Source: JALHFZ01 sp963674625
GTDB lineage: Bacteria > Synergistota > Synergistia > Synergistales > Aminobacteriaceae
NCBI GenBank assembly: GCA_963674625.2
Contig: CAXXXO010000004.1
Location: 620,001-684,000 of the forward strand
Direction: 5' to 3'
Length of the DNA: 64,000 bases
Shown here: in pieces, positions 38,980-48,742 of the stretch
Position numbering within the stretch: the stretch's first letter is position 1
Layout of the letters: every line of letters starts with the position of its first letter
Notes under the pieces: generated by a model
Seen by the model: only the letters and a program-made list of their open reading frames with translations
What the model was told of the DNA's origin: nothing
Database searches by the model: none
Made by a program: the position numbers and the translations under genes

Positions 38980-39834
38980 CTGAAAGACATCATAGCGCTT
39001 CACCGGAAAGAGATGACCGCAAGACAGGCTCTCGCGGCAAAATTCATCCTCGACTCCCCCAGGGAGGCAGCCTTCCTCACTGCCTCCCAGCTCGGCGAGC
39101 GGGTGGGCGTGAGCGAGACCACAGTGCTCCGTCTTTCGAAGCTTCTCGGCTTTCCGGGGTACCAGGAGCTTCGGGGGGCTCTTGCAAGCCAGCTCATGAA
39201 TCATCTTTCCACTCTCGAGCGGGCAAAGGACTATGAGGGAGCGGCCGGAGAAGATCTCTTCGAGCGGGCACTTCAGAAAGATCTCGACGCCCTGACCTCC
39301 GCCCGGACGAATCCTCCCTCGGAGGAGCTGAGGGCCCTCGGCAAGGCCCTCAGGGATGCCGGAGCCGTCTACCTCGCAGGATACCGAAGCTCCTATGCCC
39401 TCGTCTACTACCTGTCCTTTTATCTTTCCTGGATTCTTCCGAACGTGAAAACCGTCAGCCTCCACATGCCCTTCGAAATGCTCTCCAACGCTCCCGAAAA
39501 CGCCCTGGTCCTAGGCATCAGCTTTCCCCGGTATTCCACCTGGACGGTGAACGTCCTGTCCCAGGCTAAGGATCTCGGCCTGACCACGGCGGCGGTCACA
39601 AGCGACCTCTCAAGCCCCCTGGCGGACAGAGCCGATCTGGTCCTGTCCGTACCCTACAAGCCCATCTCCTTCATCGACTCTTTCGCGGCCCCCATGAGCC
39701 TGCTGAACTGCCTCATCCTCTCAGTGGCCGAAAGTCTCGGTGAGAAAAAGACGGAGATACTCGGGCGCCTCGAGCGCCACTGGAAAGAGGAAGGAATCTA
39801 CACGGCCCCCCGGGGCCGGATTGCTGCGAAATAG
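38980..39834 (+). CDS. RpiR/MurR-family transcriptional regulator (HTH + SIS)
   Basis: About 284 aa. N-terminal helix-turn-helix (FLTASQLGERVGVSETTVLR) and C-terminal SIS domain (about 105-255, GAVYLAGYRSSYALVYYL) that binds phospho-sugar or other metabolites. The start is unusual: the only strong ribosome site, GAAGGAGG (38965-38972), is seven bases before an in-frame CTG at 38980. A TTG at 38956 lies upstream of that site. A short ORF (ATG 38948 to TGA 38981-38983) overlaps the CTG. It precedes and probably controls the aminotransferase/TRAP/CoA-transferase operon. Confidence 0.88.
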   Translation: MKDIIALHRKEMTARQALAAKFILDSPREAAFLTASQLGERVGVSETTVLRLSKLLGFPGYQELRGALASQLMNHLSTLERAKDYEGAAGEDLFERALQKDLDALTSARTNPPSEELRALGKALRDAGAVYLAGYRSSYALVYYLSFYLSWILPNVKTVSLHMPFEMLSNAPENALVLGISFPRYSTWTVNVLSQAKDLGLTTAAVTSDLSSPLADRADLVLSVPYKPISFIDSFAAPMSLLNCLILSVAESLGEKKTEILGRLERHWKEEGIYTAPRGRIAAK

Positions 39835-39991
39835 AGATATTCATCAGGGGCTTTTCTATAAACCCGGCCTGAAGCCCGGGTACTGTTGGTGGCGTATTCT
39901 TTTTTTCCTTTTAAGGTGAAAGGAGGGGCGGAACGGTCAGTCGGCGTGCACCTGAGGATTTTCATTTGACGAGAAAGGAGCTGATTCTTCG

Positions 39992-41338
39992 GTGGATCTG
40001 GGACATCTGATACCGCGAAGTTTCAAAGGAAAGGTCCGAACCGCCGTGCGCGGAGAGGGAGTCTATATATACGATGAGGAGGGGAACGCCTATATCGACG
40101 GGTGCTGCGGAGCGCTGCTCTCGAGCATCGGGCACGGCGTGAAGGAAATCGCCGACGCCATGCACTCCCAGCTCCTCACCATGGAGTTCGCCCATCCCTC
40201 CCGGTGGAACAACACCGTCTCTGTGGAGGCGGCGAAAGAGCTGAGCTCCCTGACCCAGGAGGGACTCGACTACGTGTGGTTCGTGAGCGGCGGCAGCGAG
40301 GCCATAGAGTCCGCCATGAAGATGGCGATTCAGTATTTCGTCGAGCGGGACGGCAGGGGATCGGGAAAGACGGAGATCATCGCCCGGTGGAACTCATACC
40401 ACGGAAGCACCACTGGCACCATGGGGCTTGCCGGAAGCATGGCCCGGCGGCGGACCTTCGCCCCCATCTTCCGGGAGTTCCCCAAGATCTGCTCCCATTA
40501 CTGCTACCGCTGCCCCCTCAACCTCACCTATCCCGAATGCGGCGTCGCATGCGCCCATGCCCTTGAGGACGAAATACTGCGCATCGGGCCCGAGCGGGTG
40601 GCCGCCTTCGTGGCGGAACCCGTCGTTGGTTCGACCGTCGGCGCCCTTCAACCGCCGAAGGAGTACTGGCCCATTATCCGGGAGATCTGCTCGAAGTACG
40701 ACGTGCTGCTCGTGGCTGACGAGATCATGACGGGCATGGGAAGGACGGGAAAGGCCTTCTGCACCCAGCACTGGAATGTGACCCCCGACATGATCTGTTC
40801 GGCGAAAGCCCTTTCGGGAGGATATTCCCCCGTCGGCGCTCTGGTCGTGACGGAAAAAATCGCGTCGGCGATCCGGGACGGCAGCGGCTCCTTCCAGCAC
40901 GGCCATACCTACAACGGAAACCCCGTTACTGCGGCTGCCGTCGTGGCAACCATCCGGTACATGAAGAAAAACAGGACGATCGAAAACGGAGCCGAGCGGG
41001 GGCGGCAGTTTGACGCCATGATCCCCGAATTTCTTGACATCCCCATCATCGGGGAGGTCAGGGGGATGGGTCTGATGAGGGGTATGGAGATAGTGGCGGA
41101 CAAAGAGACCCGGAAACCCTTCTCCCCGCCGGTGAAGGCTGCGGCCCTCGTGACGGAGGAATGCATGAAGAGGGGGCTCGTGATCTATCCCGGCACGGGC
41201 CAGATCGGCGGCGTGGCGGGGGATCAGTTCCTCTTCGCCCCTCCCCTTGTATCCACCAAGGATGAGCTGGAGGAAATGAAAAGGCGTCTTCTGGAGGGGC
41301 TGAAGGCCGCCGCGGAAGCGCTCAAAGGGAACGCGTAG
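39992..41338 (+). CDS. class III (omega) aminotransferase
   Basis: 448-aa PLP fold-type I aminotransferase of the class III family. PLP-contact segments: SGGSEAIESAMKMA, WNSYHGSTTGTMGLAG, LLVADEIMTGMGRTGK, and the Schiff-base Lys272 in CSAKALSGGYSP. Full length. Such enzymes move amino groups from omega-, beta- or basic amino acids to pyruvate or 2-oxoglutarate. The neighbouring 3-oxoacid CoA-transferase and thiolase suggest a beta-amino acid donor that yields a 3-oxoacid. GTG start; AAAGGAG lies about 14 bases upstream. Confidence 0.9.
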   Translation: MDLGHLIPRSFKGKVRTAVRGEGVYIYDEEGNAYIDGCCGALLSSIGHGVKEIADAMHSQLLTMEFAHPSRWNNTVSVEAAKELSSLTQEGLDYVWFVSGGSEAIESAMKMAIQYFVERDGRGSGKTEIIARWNSYHGSTTGTMGLAGSMARRRTFAPIFREFPKICSHYCYRCPLNLTYPECGVACAHALEDEILRIGPERVAAFVAEPVVGSTVGALQPPKEYWPIIREICSKYDVLLVADEIMTGMGRTGKAFCTQHWNVTPDMICSAKALSGGYSPVGALVVTEKIASAIRDGSGSFQHGHTYNGNPVTAAAVVATIRYMKKNRTIENGAERGRQFDAMIPEFLDIPIIGEVRGMGLMRGMEIVADKETRKPFSPPVKAAALVTEECMKRGLVIYPGTGQIGGVAGDQFLFAPPLVSTKDELEEMKRRLLEGLKAAAEALKGNA

Positions 41339-41381
41339 GAAGGAAAAAACATTTTCACAGACGAAAGGGAGGATAAAGTTC

Positions 41382-42332
41382 ATGAAGAAAAGAACTCTTG
41401 CACTTGCGCTCATCGGGCTCCTCGTTATGGCGTCGGGAGCTTTCTCGGCCACCTTCATCACCATCGGCAGCGGCGGCGTGGGAGGAACCTACTATCCCCT
41501 CGGCGGCGCCATGGCGGAAGTACTGTCCAACGCCGGCATCGACGTGAAGGCCACTTCCCGCTCCACCTCGGCGTCCCGGGAGAACAACCGTCTCGTCGCC
41601 GCAGACCGGGCACAGATCGGCATGTCCATGGGATCAGCCCTCTACCAGGCGATCAACGGCGTCGAGGCATTCCAGCCCGACGGAAAGCTTCCCCTCCAGA
41701 TCCTCATGAACATGTACCCCGCACCCCAGCATCTCGTCACCGTGAAGGGGGCAGGGATCACGAAGCTCGAGGACATCAAGGGCAAGAAGGTCTCCGTGGG
41801 GGCCCCCGGCGGAGGGGACCAGATCCTCACCATGCTCATCCTGAAGGCTGCAGGCATCGACCCGGAAAAGGATTTCACGAAACAGCAGCTCACCCAGCCC
41901 GAAGGGGTCATGGCCCTGAAGGACGGAAACGTGGACGCCGTCTTCTGGAACTTCGCCGCCCCCGGCTCTGCGGTGCTCGAAGTTGCCGCCCAGCGGGACG
42001 TGGTCCTGGTTCCCCTCTCGGAGGAACTGGTCCAGAAGGTCATCAAGGACAACCCCTTCCTTCTCCCCTACACTATCAAGGCGGGAACCTATGAGAGCGT
42101 GAAGGAAGACGTTCGCACCATCGCCGACAGCAACTACCTCGTGGTGAAGAACACCATGGACGAGAAGCTCTCCTACGATCTCGTCAAGACAATCATCGAA
42201 AACAAGGACAAGTTCATGAACGTCACCCAGCAGGCCTCTCACTTCGTCCCCGAAGAGGCCAGCGTCGGGATCACCGATTTCGCTCCCGGGGCGAAGAAGT
42301 ACTTCAGGGAGAAGGGAATCGATATGAAATAA
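41382..42332 (+). CDS. TAXI-family TRAP transporter solute-binding protein
   Basis: 316-aa periplasmic binding protein. Signal peptide (RTLALALIGLLVMASGAFSA), then the TAXI signature TFITIGSGGVGGTYYPLGGA and typical later segments (KKVSVGAPGGGD; LTQPEGVMALKDGNVDAVFW). TAXI proteins bind amino-acid-like or dicarboxylate ligands. GGGAGGATAAAGTTC precedes the ATG. Works with the fused permease 84 nt downstream. Likely brings in the amino acid used by the aminotransferase. Confidence 0.95.
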   Translation: MKKRTLALALIGLLVMASGAFSATFITIGSGGVGGTYYPLGGAMAEVLSNAGIDVKATSRSTSASRENNRLVAADRAQIGMSMGSALYQAINGVEAFQPDGKLPLQILMNMYPAPQHLVTVKGAGITKLEDIKGKKVSVGAPGGGDQILTMLILKAAGIDPEKDFTKQQLTQPEGVMALKDGNVDAVFWNFAAPGSAVLEVAAQRDVVLVPLSEELVQKVIKDNPFLLPYTIKAGTYESVKEDVRTIADSNYLVVKNTMDEKLSYDLVKTIIENKDKFMNVTQQASHFVPEEASVGITDFAPGAKKYFREKGIDMK

Positions 42333-42416
42333 GTTCCCCCCAGGGCGAACCGGGCAGCTTTCCTCTGCCCGGTTCCTTTTCCAGGAAATTCCATTCTTTT
42401 ACCGGGAGGTTCATAG

Positions 42417-44351
42417 ATGACCAGCGAAATTGACCGTTCCAAGGAAGTGGTGGACTCGGGAAGAAGAAATCTTTCCGGGTGGCAATACTGGCTCATTGCG
42501 GCCATCGCCCTCTCGGCGTCCATCTTCCACCTCTACACCGCCGCATTCGGACTGCTCGCAGCCATGTACCAGAGAAGCATTCACTGGATGTTCATGGGAA
42601 GCCTCATTTTTCTCATCTATCCCGTGTCGAAATCCCGGCCGAGGGACAGAATCGACCCCTGGGACTGGGTTTTCGCCGCGATGCTCGCCGGGGGATGCCT
42701 GAACATCATTTTCAACTGGCAGGAAATCGCCATGCGGGAGGGCATCCCCACCGCGTCAGATATCTATCTCGGCATCATGATGGTGCTTCTCGTGATCGAG
42801 GCGGGACGGCGGGCCATGGGGTGGCCTCTCCCCATCGTGGCTATCGTGGCCATCATTTACGCCCTCTTCGGGCCGTACTTTCCGGGGATGCTCGCCCACG
42901 GAGGATTTCCGCTTTCGGAACTGGCCCCCTTCCAGTATCTGCGGACTGACGGCATCTTCGGTGTCCCCCTGGGAGTCTCGGCCTCCTTTATTTTCCTCTT
43001 CGTCCTCTTCGGTGCCGTCCTGAGCGTCTCGGGGGCAGGGCAGTTCTTCATCGACCTCTCCCTTGCCCTCACCGGCCGCAGTCAGGGAGGGTCTGGAAAG
43101 GCCGCCGTGGTGGCGAGCGCCCTCATGGGGACAGTCTCGGGAAGCTCCGTGGCAAACGCGGTCACCACCGGCGCCTTCACCATTCCATTGATGAAGCGCT
43201 CGGGATATCGGCCCGAATTCGCCGGAGCCGTGGTCGCGGCGGCCTCCACGGGCGGGCAGGTCATGCCCCCCGTCATGGGAGCCGCAGCCTTCATCATGGC
43301 CCAGTTTCTCGGCATCTCCTACTGGGACATCGTCGTGGCGGCAGCCCTTCCGGCGACCCTCTACTTCATCTCCATCATAGCCATGGTCCACTTCCGGGCC
43401 GGAAAGAGAGGGATGAAGGGCATCCCCCTCGAGAACATCCCGAAGGCAGGGAAAGTCCTTAAAGAGGGGTGGCATCTCATCATCCCCATCATCACCCTTG
43501 TGGTCTTCCTGGCCCTGGGCTACTCCGCCGTGAAGGCCGTCTTCTGGTCCATCATCCTCATGGTTGCCGTCTCCTGGCTCGGCAAAAAGGAATACCGCAT
43601 GACGCCGAGGCGGACCCTCCAGGCCCTCATCGACGGCGGTCTCGGGGCCGTCGATGTGGCGGCCGCATGCGCGTGCTCGGGGCTCGTCATCGGGGTCATC
43701 GGCATCACGGGCATCGGGCTTGCCTTCTCCTCCTTCGTCATCAGCCTCTCAGGAGGGATCCTGCCCCTGGCTCTCTTCCTCACCATGATAGGCTCCATCA
43801 TCCTCGGCATGGGAGTTCCCACCACCGCCCAGTACATCATCACATCCACCCTGGCGGCTCCCGCCCTCTTTCAGATGGGCATTCCCCTCATGTCGGCCCA
43901 TCTCTTCTGCCTGTATTTCGGCGTCCTTGCCGACGTAACGCCCCCGGTAGCCCTCGCCACCTATGCCGCCGCGGGCATCGCGGGGAGCAACGCCATCAAG
44001 ACGGGTTTCACCGCCCTGGCTACCGCCTCGGCGGGCTTCCTTGTCCCCTACATGTTCGTCTACAATCCCCATCTTCTCTTCCAGGGGAACATCCTGCAGA
44101 TCGGCCTTTCCTTCGTTACGGCCCTCATGGCCGTCATCGGTCTCTCCGCCGCCGTGCAGGGGTACTACATCGCGCCCCTTACCCTTCCCGAGAGGGCTGC
44201 CCTGCTGCTGACTCCCTTTCTCCTCATCGTCCCCAACACGAGCACGGATCTGCTGTCCCTCGCAATTCTCGTAGGGGTCTTTCTGCTGCAGCGGAGAAAG
44301 GCGGCCCTTCGCAAAAAGAATTCGCCTGCCGCCGGCAGCATCAATTCATAA
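42417..44351 (+). CDS. TRAP transporter fused permease (DctQ-DctM)
   Basis: 644-aa membrane protein with DctQ-like four-helix part (1-160) fused to a DctM-like part (about 165-640) containing LMGTVSGSSVANAVTTGAFT and the GSIILGMGVPTTAQYI signature. It is the usual partner of TAXI binding proteins and is driven by Na+ or H+. Strongly hydrophobic, about 16-18 helices. Start ATG follows CGGGAGGTTCATAG. Confidence 0.95.
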   Translation: MTSEIDRSKEVVDSGRRNLSGWQYWLIAAIALSASIFHLYTAAFGLLAAMYQRSIHWMFMGSLIFLIYPVSKSRPRDRIDPWDWVFAAMLAGGCLNIIFNWQEIAMREGIPTASDIYLGIMMVLLVIEAGRRAMGWPLPIVAIVAIIYALFGPYFPGMLAHGGFPLSELAPFQYLRTDGIFGVPLGVSASFIFLFVLFGAVLSVSGAGQFFIDLSLALTGRSQGGSGKAAVVASALMGTVSGSSVANAVTTGAFTIPLMKRSGYRPEFAGAVVAAASTGGQVMPPVMGAAAFIMAQFLGISYWDIVVAAALPATLYFISIIAMVHFRAGKRGMKGIPLENIPKAGKVLKEGWHLIIPIITLVVFLALGYSAVKAVFWSIILMVAVSWLGKKEYRMTPRRTLQALIDGGLGAVDVAAACACSGLVIGVIGITGIGLAFSSFVISLSGGILPLALFLTMIGSIILGMGVPTTAQYIITSTLAAPALFQMGIPLMSAHLFCLYFGVLADVTPPVALATYAAAGIAGSNAIKTGFTALATASAGFLVPYMFVYNPHLLFQGNILQIGLSFVTALMAVIGLSAAVQGYYIAPLTLPERAALLLTPFLLIVPNTSTDLLSLAILVGVFLLQRRKAALRKKNSPAAGSINS

Positions 44352-44367
44352 GGAGGTGTCCATTCTC

Positions 44368-45075
44368 ATGACGCGGAAGCTCATCAAACCGGTCATGTCC
44401 GCAGAAGAGGCGGCGACCCACATTAAACCGGGCTCGTCCCTCATGGTGGGGGGCTTCAACTACGGAGGGGTTCCCTACACCCTCATCGACGCCCTCGTCG
44501 CCCAGGGAACGGGGGATCTGCACCTGATCGCCAACGATACCCTCTACGCCAACGACGCCCACCCAGAGGGGATCGGCCACGGAAAGCTCGTTGTGAACCG
44601 ACAGGTCCGCAAGGTCACGGCGTCCCATATCGGCCTCAACAGGGCCACCCAGAAGCTTTTCAACGAAGGGTCGCTTGAACTCGAACTGGTGCCCCAGGGA
44701 ACTTTCGTGGAGCGGATCCGATGCGGAGGCTTCGGCCTTGGCGGAGTGCTCACCCCCACGGGGGTGGGGACCATTCACGAGGAGGGAAAACAGGTCATCG
44801 AATCGGAGGGGAAAAAATACATCCTCGAGCTTCCCATCAAGGCCGACGTGGCCCTGATCCGGGGATACCGGGCCGATCGGTGGGGAAACCTCACCTATTT
44901 CGGAACGAACCGGAATTTCAACCCCGCCATGGCCACCGCGGCGGATCTCGTCATCGCCGAGGTGGACGCCATCGTTCCTCCCGGAGAACTCGACGCCAAC
45001 GACATCGTCACCCCCGGAATTCTCGTGGATATTCTCGTTCTGAAAGGAGACGGATACTATGCTTCCCGAACTTGA
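44368..45075 (+). CDS. 3-oxoacid CoA-transferase subunit A
   Basis: 235-aa alpha subunit of a family I CoA-transferase. Glycine-rich LMVGGFNYGGVPYTLIDAL and GTFVERIRCGGFGLGGVLTPTG match AtoD/ScoA. Transfers CoA from acetyl- or succinyl-CoA to a 3-oxoacid with subunit B. AAGGAGG is 11 bases before the ATG at 44368; a GTG at 44356 overlaps that site and is unlikely. 17-nt overlap with subunit B. Confidence 0.93.
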   Translation: MTRKLIKPVMSAEEAATHIKPGSSLMVGGFNYGGVPYTLIDALVAQGTGDLHLIANDTLYANDAHPEGIGHGKLVVNRQVRKVTASHIGLNRATQKLFNEGSLELELVPQGTFVERIRCGGFGLGGVLTPTGVGTIHEEGKQVIESEGKKYILELPIKADVALIRGYRADRWGNLTYFGTNRNFNPAMATAADLVIAEVDAIVPPGELDANDIVTPGILVDILVLKGDGYYASRT

Positions 45076-45733
45076 TGAAGAAGTGGTCCGCCATCGAATC
45101 GCCAAGCGAATCGCCCTCGACTTCGAGGACGGCTCGGTCGTGAACCTCGGCATCGGCATCCCCACTCTCGTCTCGGATTACATCCCCGAGGATGTCTCCG
45201 TGGTCATGCAGACGGAAAACGGCGTCGTGGGGGCCGGCCCGAAGCCGGACGTGGACAATCTGTGCTTCATCGGTGCGGGGGGACGGTGCCTTTCGCTCCT
45301 GCCGGGGTCGAGCCTCGTGGCCAGCGACACGAGCTTCGGACTCATCCGGGGGGGACACCTCGACGCCACGGTCCTGGGGGCTCTCGAGGTGGACGGCGAG
45401 GGAAACCTGGCGAACTGGATGGTCCCGGGGAAGATGGTCCCCGGGATGGGCGGAGCCATGGATCTCGTGACGGGGGCAAAAAAAGTGTACGTGGCCACCA
45501 CCCACTGCGACAAGAAGGGGCGGCCGAAGCTGGTGAAGAAATGCACCCTTCCTCTGACGGGGAAGAACGTGGTGAGTGTCGTGGTTACGGAGTTTTGCCT
45601 TATCCGCAGACAGGGGGGGAGAATGGTGCTGTGCGAGCTGGCCCCCGAGGTGACCCTGGAAGAGCTTCAGCAGTACACCACCATGGATTTCGACGTCTCT
45701 CCGGACCTCACCTTCATGAAGGGAATCGAATGA
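45059..45733 (+). CDS. 3-oxoacid CoA-transferase subunit B
   Basis: 224-aa beta subunit. The catalytic glutamate lies in MQTENGVVGAGPKP (ENG signature), with VNLGIGIPTLV before it and KMVPGMGGAMDLVTGAKKV after it, as in AtoA/ScoB. Together with subunit A it makes 3-oxoacyl-CoA for the thiolase encoded next. Starts within the end of subunit A. Confidence 0.95.
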   Translation: MLPELDEEVVRHRIAKRIALDFEDGSVVNLGIGIPTLVSDYIPEDVSVVMQTENGVVGAGPKPDVDNLCFIGAGGRCLSLLPGSSLVASDTSFGLIRGGHLDATVLGALEVDGEGNLANWMVPGKMVPGMGGAMDLVTGAKKVYVATTHCDKKGRPKLVKKCTLPLTGKNVVSVVVTEFCLIRRQGGRMVLCELAPEVTLEELQQYTTMDFDVSPDLTFMKGIE

Positions 45734-45749
45734 AAGGAATGAAGAGATT

Positions 45750-46937
45750 ATGGGCACACCTGTACTTTTGAGCCTCTGCAGAACCCCCGGAGGAAAATTC
45801 GGAGGGTCCCTGATCTCCCTCGAAGCCCCCGACCTCGGGGCCATCGCCCTCGCCGAGGCGCTGAAGCGTTCGGGCCTCTCTCCGGAGGACATCGGCGAGG
45901 TCATTATGGGCAACGGATGGCAGGCCGGCGTGGGGGCCAATCCCGCCAGGATCGCCCTCTTCCGGGCCGGACTTCCCCAGTCCATCCCCGCATTCACAGT
46001 GAACAAGCGGTGCGGTTCGAGCCTGAAGACCACCATGCTCGCCGCGGACAAAATACGCCTCGGCGATCTGAAGGCCGTGGCGTCGGGCGGGATGGAGAGC
46101 GCATCCAACGTCCCCTATCTCCTTCCGGGAGCCCGGTGGGGGTACCGCATGGGGGACAAGGAGGCCCTTGACGCCCTCGCCCGGGACGGGTTCGCCTGTC
46201 CTCTCTCCGGGATGCTCATGGGCGCCACCGCGGAGATACTCGCCGATGAATATTCCATCTCTCGGGCCGAGCAGGATGAATACGCCCTAACGAGCCACCG
46301 GAAGGCCGCGGCGGCCATGGAGGAGGGGAAGTTCGCCTCCGAGATCGTACCCGTTCCGGTGAAGGACAGAAGGAAGGGGACCATTCTCGTGGACGCCGAC
46401 GAGATCCCCCGGAGCGACACCTCCCTGGAGGCCCTCGGGAAGCTGCCCCCCATCTTCAAGAAGGACGGCACCATCACCGCCGGGTCGAGCTCGGCCCTCT
46501 GCGATGCCGGAAGCGCCTGCATCGTGGCCGACGGTGAATGGGCGAAAGCCTCGGGATACAAACCCATGGCCGAAATCCTCGGCTACGGAGCCGGCGCCCT
46601 CGACGCGGTCCACATGGGACTCGGTCCCACGGTCGCCATGCCGAAGGCCCTCGCCATGGCCGGAATGACCCTGGAGGACATGGACCTGATCGAGATCAAC
46701 GAGGCCTTCGCAGCCCAGATCCTCGCCTGCCACCGGGAGATGCCCTTCGACATGGAGAAGCTGAACCCCCGGGGCGGCGCAATCGCCCTTGGTCACCCCA
46801 TCGGTGCCACGGGGGCGAAGATCCTGGCCACCCTCGTCTACGCCCTGAAGGACCGGAAGAAGGAATTCGGCATCGTGAGCGCCTGCATCGGCGGCGGCCA
46901 GGGGGTCGCCATGGTGGTGCGGAACCTCGAAGGGTAG
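45750..46937 (+). CDS. thiolase family acetyl-CoA acyltransferase
   Basis: 395-aa thiolase. Catalytic Cys in NKRCGSSLKT (about 88), His in NPRGGAIALGHPIGATGAK (about 352) and Cys in SACIGGGQGVA (about 382), with INEAFAAQ. In this operon it would split acetoacetyl-CoA or a related 3-oxoacyl-CoA to acetyl-CoA plus an acyl-CoA. Starts 16 nt after CoA-transferase B and ends at a terminator. Confidence 0.95.
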   Translation: MGTPVLLSLCRTPGGKFGGSLISLEAPDLGAIALAEALKRSGLSPEDIGEVIMGNGWQAGVGANPARIALFRAGLPQSIPAFTVNKRCGSSLKTTMLAADKIRLGDLKAVASGGMESASNVPYLLPGARWGYRMGDKEALDALARDGFACPLSGMLMGATAEILADEYSISRAEQDEYALTSHRKAAAAMEEGKFASEIVPVPVKDRRKGTILVDADEIPRSDTSLEALGKLPPIFKKDGTITAGSSSALCDAGSACIVADGEWAKASGYKPMAEILGYGAGALDAVHMGLGPTVAMPKALAMAGMTLEDMDLIEINEAFAAQILACHREMPFDMEKLNPRGGAIALGHPIGATGAKILATLVYALKDRKKEFGIVSACIGGGQGVAMVVRNLEG

Positions 46938-46956
46938 ATACTGCCTGAAATACAGG

Positions 46957-46992
46957 TGCGCCGAAGCCCATGGGCTCCGGCGCATCTTTTTG
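46957..46992 (+). terminator. rho-independent terminator of the catabolic operon
   Basis: TGCGCCG (46957-46963) pairs with CGGCGCA (46978-46984), with an inner GCCC/GGGC stem, followed by TCTTTTTG. 20 bp after the thiolase stop. Confidence 0.9.
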
Positions 46993-46997
46993 TTTTG

Positions 46998-48742
46998 TTA
47001 GAGAAGCCCGCCCATTTGCTGAAGGATTTCAGGCAGGGCTCCGGAGAAATTTCCCCCCGGGGGATCGTCTTCCCTCCACGAGGCGATATGGAAGCGGAAG
47101 AAATCCTCCCTCGACAGATACCGCACCCCCAGGCCGCTTCCATCCACCGGACCGTATCCGGCCAGGTCCATGCCCTCGGCGGCGGCGGTGCTGCTCGATA
47201 TGGCGCAGGCGGTCAGCCTGGTCCAGGCGGGAGAGGAAAAGAGGGCGGGGTCATCCTGTCCGCTCCCCACGGCAAGGGCGCGGAGCAGGGAGAGGTGTCC
47301 TTCGATCCCCTCGCCTGCGAGACAGGCTTCCACACGCTTTCTGTGGGCTTCTCCCGCCTTTCCAAGGAGGGACCGAAGCTCCGCCCGGGATGCTTTTCCT
47401 TCTGCAAAGACCTCGCCGAAGCGGGCAGCTTCCTTCGTGAGGGGACGGGTTCCTTCCGTTCTGCCTCCCCGGAAGCGGCGGAGATGGACCGATTCGAAGA
47501 CGCTTCCCCATTCGCCCTTTGCCTTTCTCCACGCCAGCAGCAGGGCGATCTGAACGAAGGCGTCGGGGCTCATCCCTCCCCTTTTCACCTTCCCCGTGCC
47601 GAAAAGCGAAAAATCAAGAATCCGCTGCTCCACCGAGGATGCAAGGCTGACGGCTTTTTCCCCGGCCATCTCGAGAAAAACATTCATTTCGGGAGACAAG
47701 ACGAAAGAAAGGGGCTCGGGGGGACCGAGGGAAAGGGCACTTCCGCCTGCGGAGGCCGAGCGGGAAAGGATTTCTTTCACCAGCCGCCCCATGGGAATGC
47801 CGTCCTGGCGGAGTGTTCGAAGTTGATCCCCGCCGCTCCGTCGGCCGTCACGATGAGCTGGAAGGATTTTTCGTACCAGCCGTTCTTTCCTTCGTCAAAG
47901 AGAAAATGGCGGCCCTTCTCGTGCAGCCTTCCGCCGCAGGGAGGGTCGAGGCGGAGGACGAAGAGGGATTCCTCGGCCCGGACAAGACAGGAGAGGTTCT
48001 CCTTTCCGCCCGCGGAGAGAGGTCTTCTTCCCTGTGCGGCCTCCTCCCGGGGAAGGCAGGTCATCAGGCCGGGGAAGGGATGATCCCCATGTTCCGCTGC
48101 GGCAATTTTTTCAAGGGCCCTGGCGGTATCCTCCCGATTCCGCAGTTCCCCTTCGGGGGAGACCACCTCGAGAAGAAAAAGCCGTCCTTTCGAAAGGACG
48201 CACAGGCTCCGGCCCTGGAGGGTGCTGCTTCTTCCCGTGTGCCGCTCGTCCCGCCCGGAAAAGGCTCTCCGGGTTGTCCGGAAGAGGGATGAATACCCCT
48301 GGAAATTCAGGGGCTCCCCCTTGAAACAATCGGGCTCCAGGCTGCCCCGGTCGATGTCGAGGCAGAAGGAGGAGGAGTCGAGGGCGAGGGATGCCGCCCT
48401 TCCCCAGGAGACGTCGTCGGGGGGAAGAAATTTCTCCGCGAAGAGATAGAACGGATTGACGTGAACCGGAAGGGGCTGCCGGGAGCCAAGGTACCACTCT
48501 TCCCAGTAGGGAGTCTGCCGGAGGACTGCGTCCCCCTTCTCCAGCCGGAGCCGGTCGAGTTCCTTCTGAAGAGACGCCCCCTCATGAGCCAGGAATTCCC
48601 TGATCGTGCCTGCGGAAGCTGCTTATTCTTCCTCCGTGAGCAGCGGGGCCGCCCATTCGAGCAGGTCGGCGCAGCTCTTTTCGACAGAAGCAGAGGGAAG
48701 CCTTGGAATGGCCTCCCTTGCCTCATTGAAAAAAGAAGTCAT
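46998..48742 (-). pseudogene. carnitine/choline O-acyltransferase family gene, broken by one nonsense codon and one frameshift
   Basis: Read across the breaks it gives about 580 codons, the family's normal length. Start MTSFFNEAREAIPRLPSAS...WAAPLLTEEE, TAA at codon 40 (48625-48623), then in the same frame TIREFLAHEG..., YWEEWYLGSRQPLPVHVN and YEKSFQLIVTADGAAGINFE. At the catalytic EHSA motif one base is missing (about 47805-47806): the next frame restores DGIPMGRLVKEIL, giving EHSA-x-DG. The C-terminal part (to 46998) is open. Catalytic His is intact. The ATG overlaps the stop of the binding-protein gene, so the two were one operon. The family is common in eukaryotes and rare in bacteria. 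Sequencing error cannot be excluded but two lesions make decay likelier. Confidence 0.85.

Noticed and set aside
39862..39881. ACCCGG/CCGGGT hairpin after the RpiR-family gene as a terminator
   Set aside because: Short stem and the nearest T-tract is about 18 nt away; could be read through into the aminotransferase gene.
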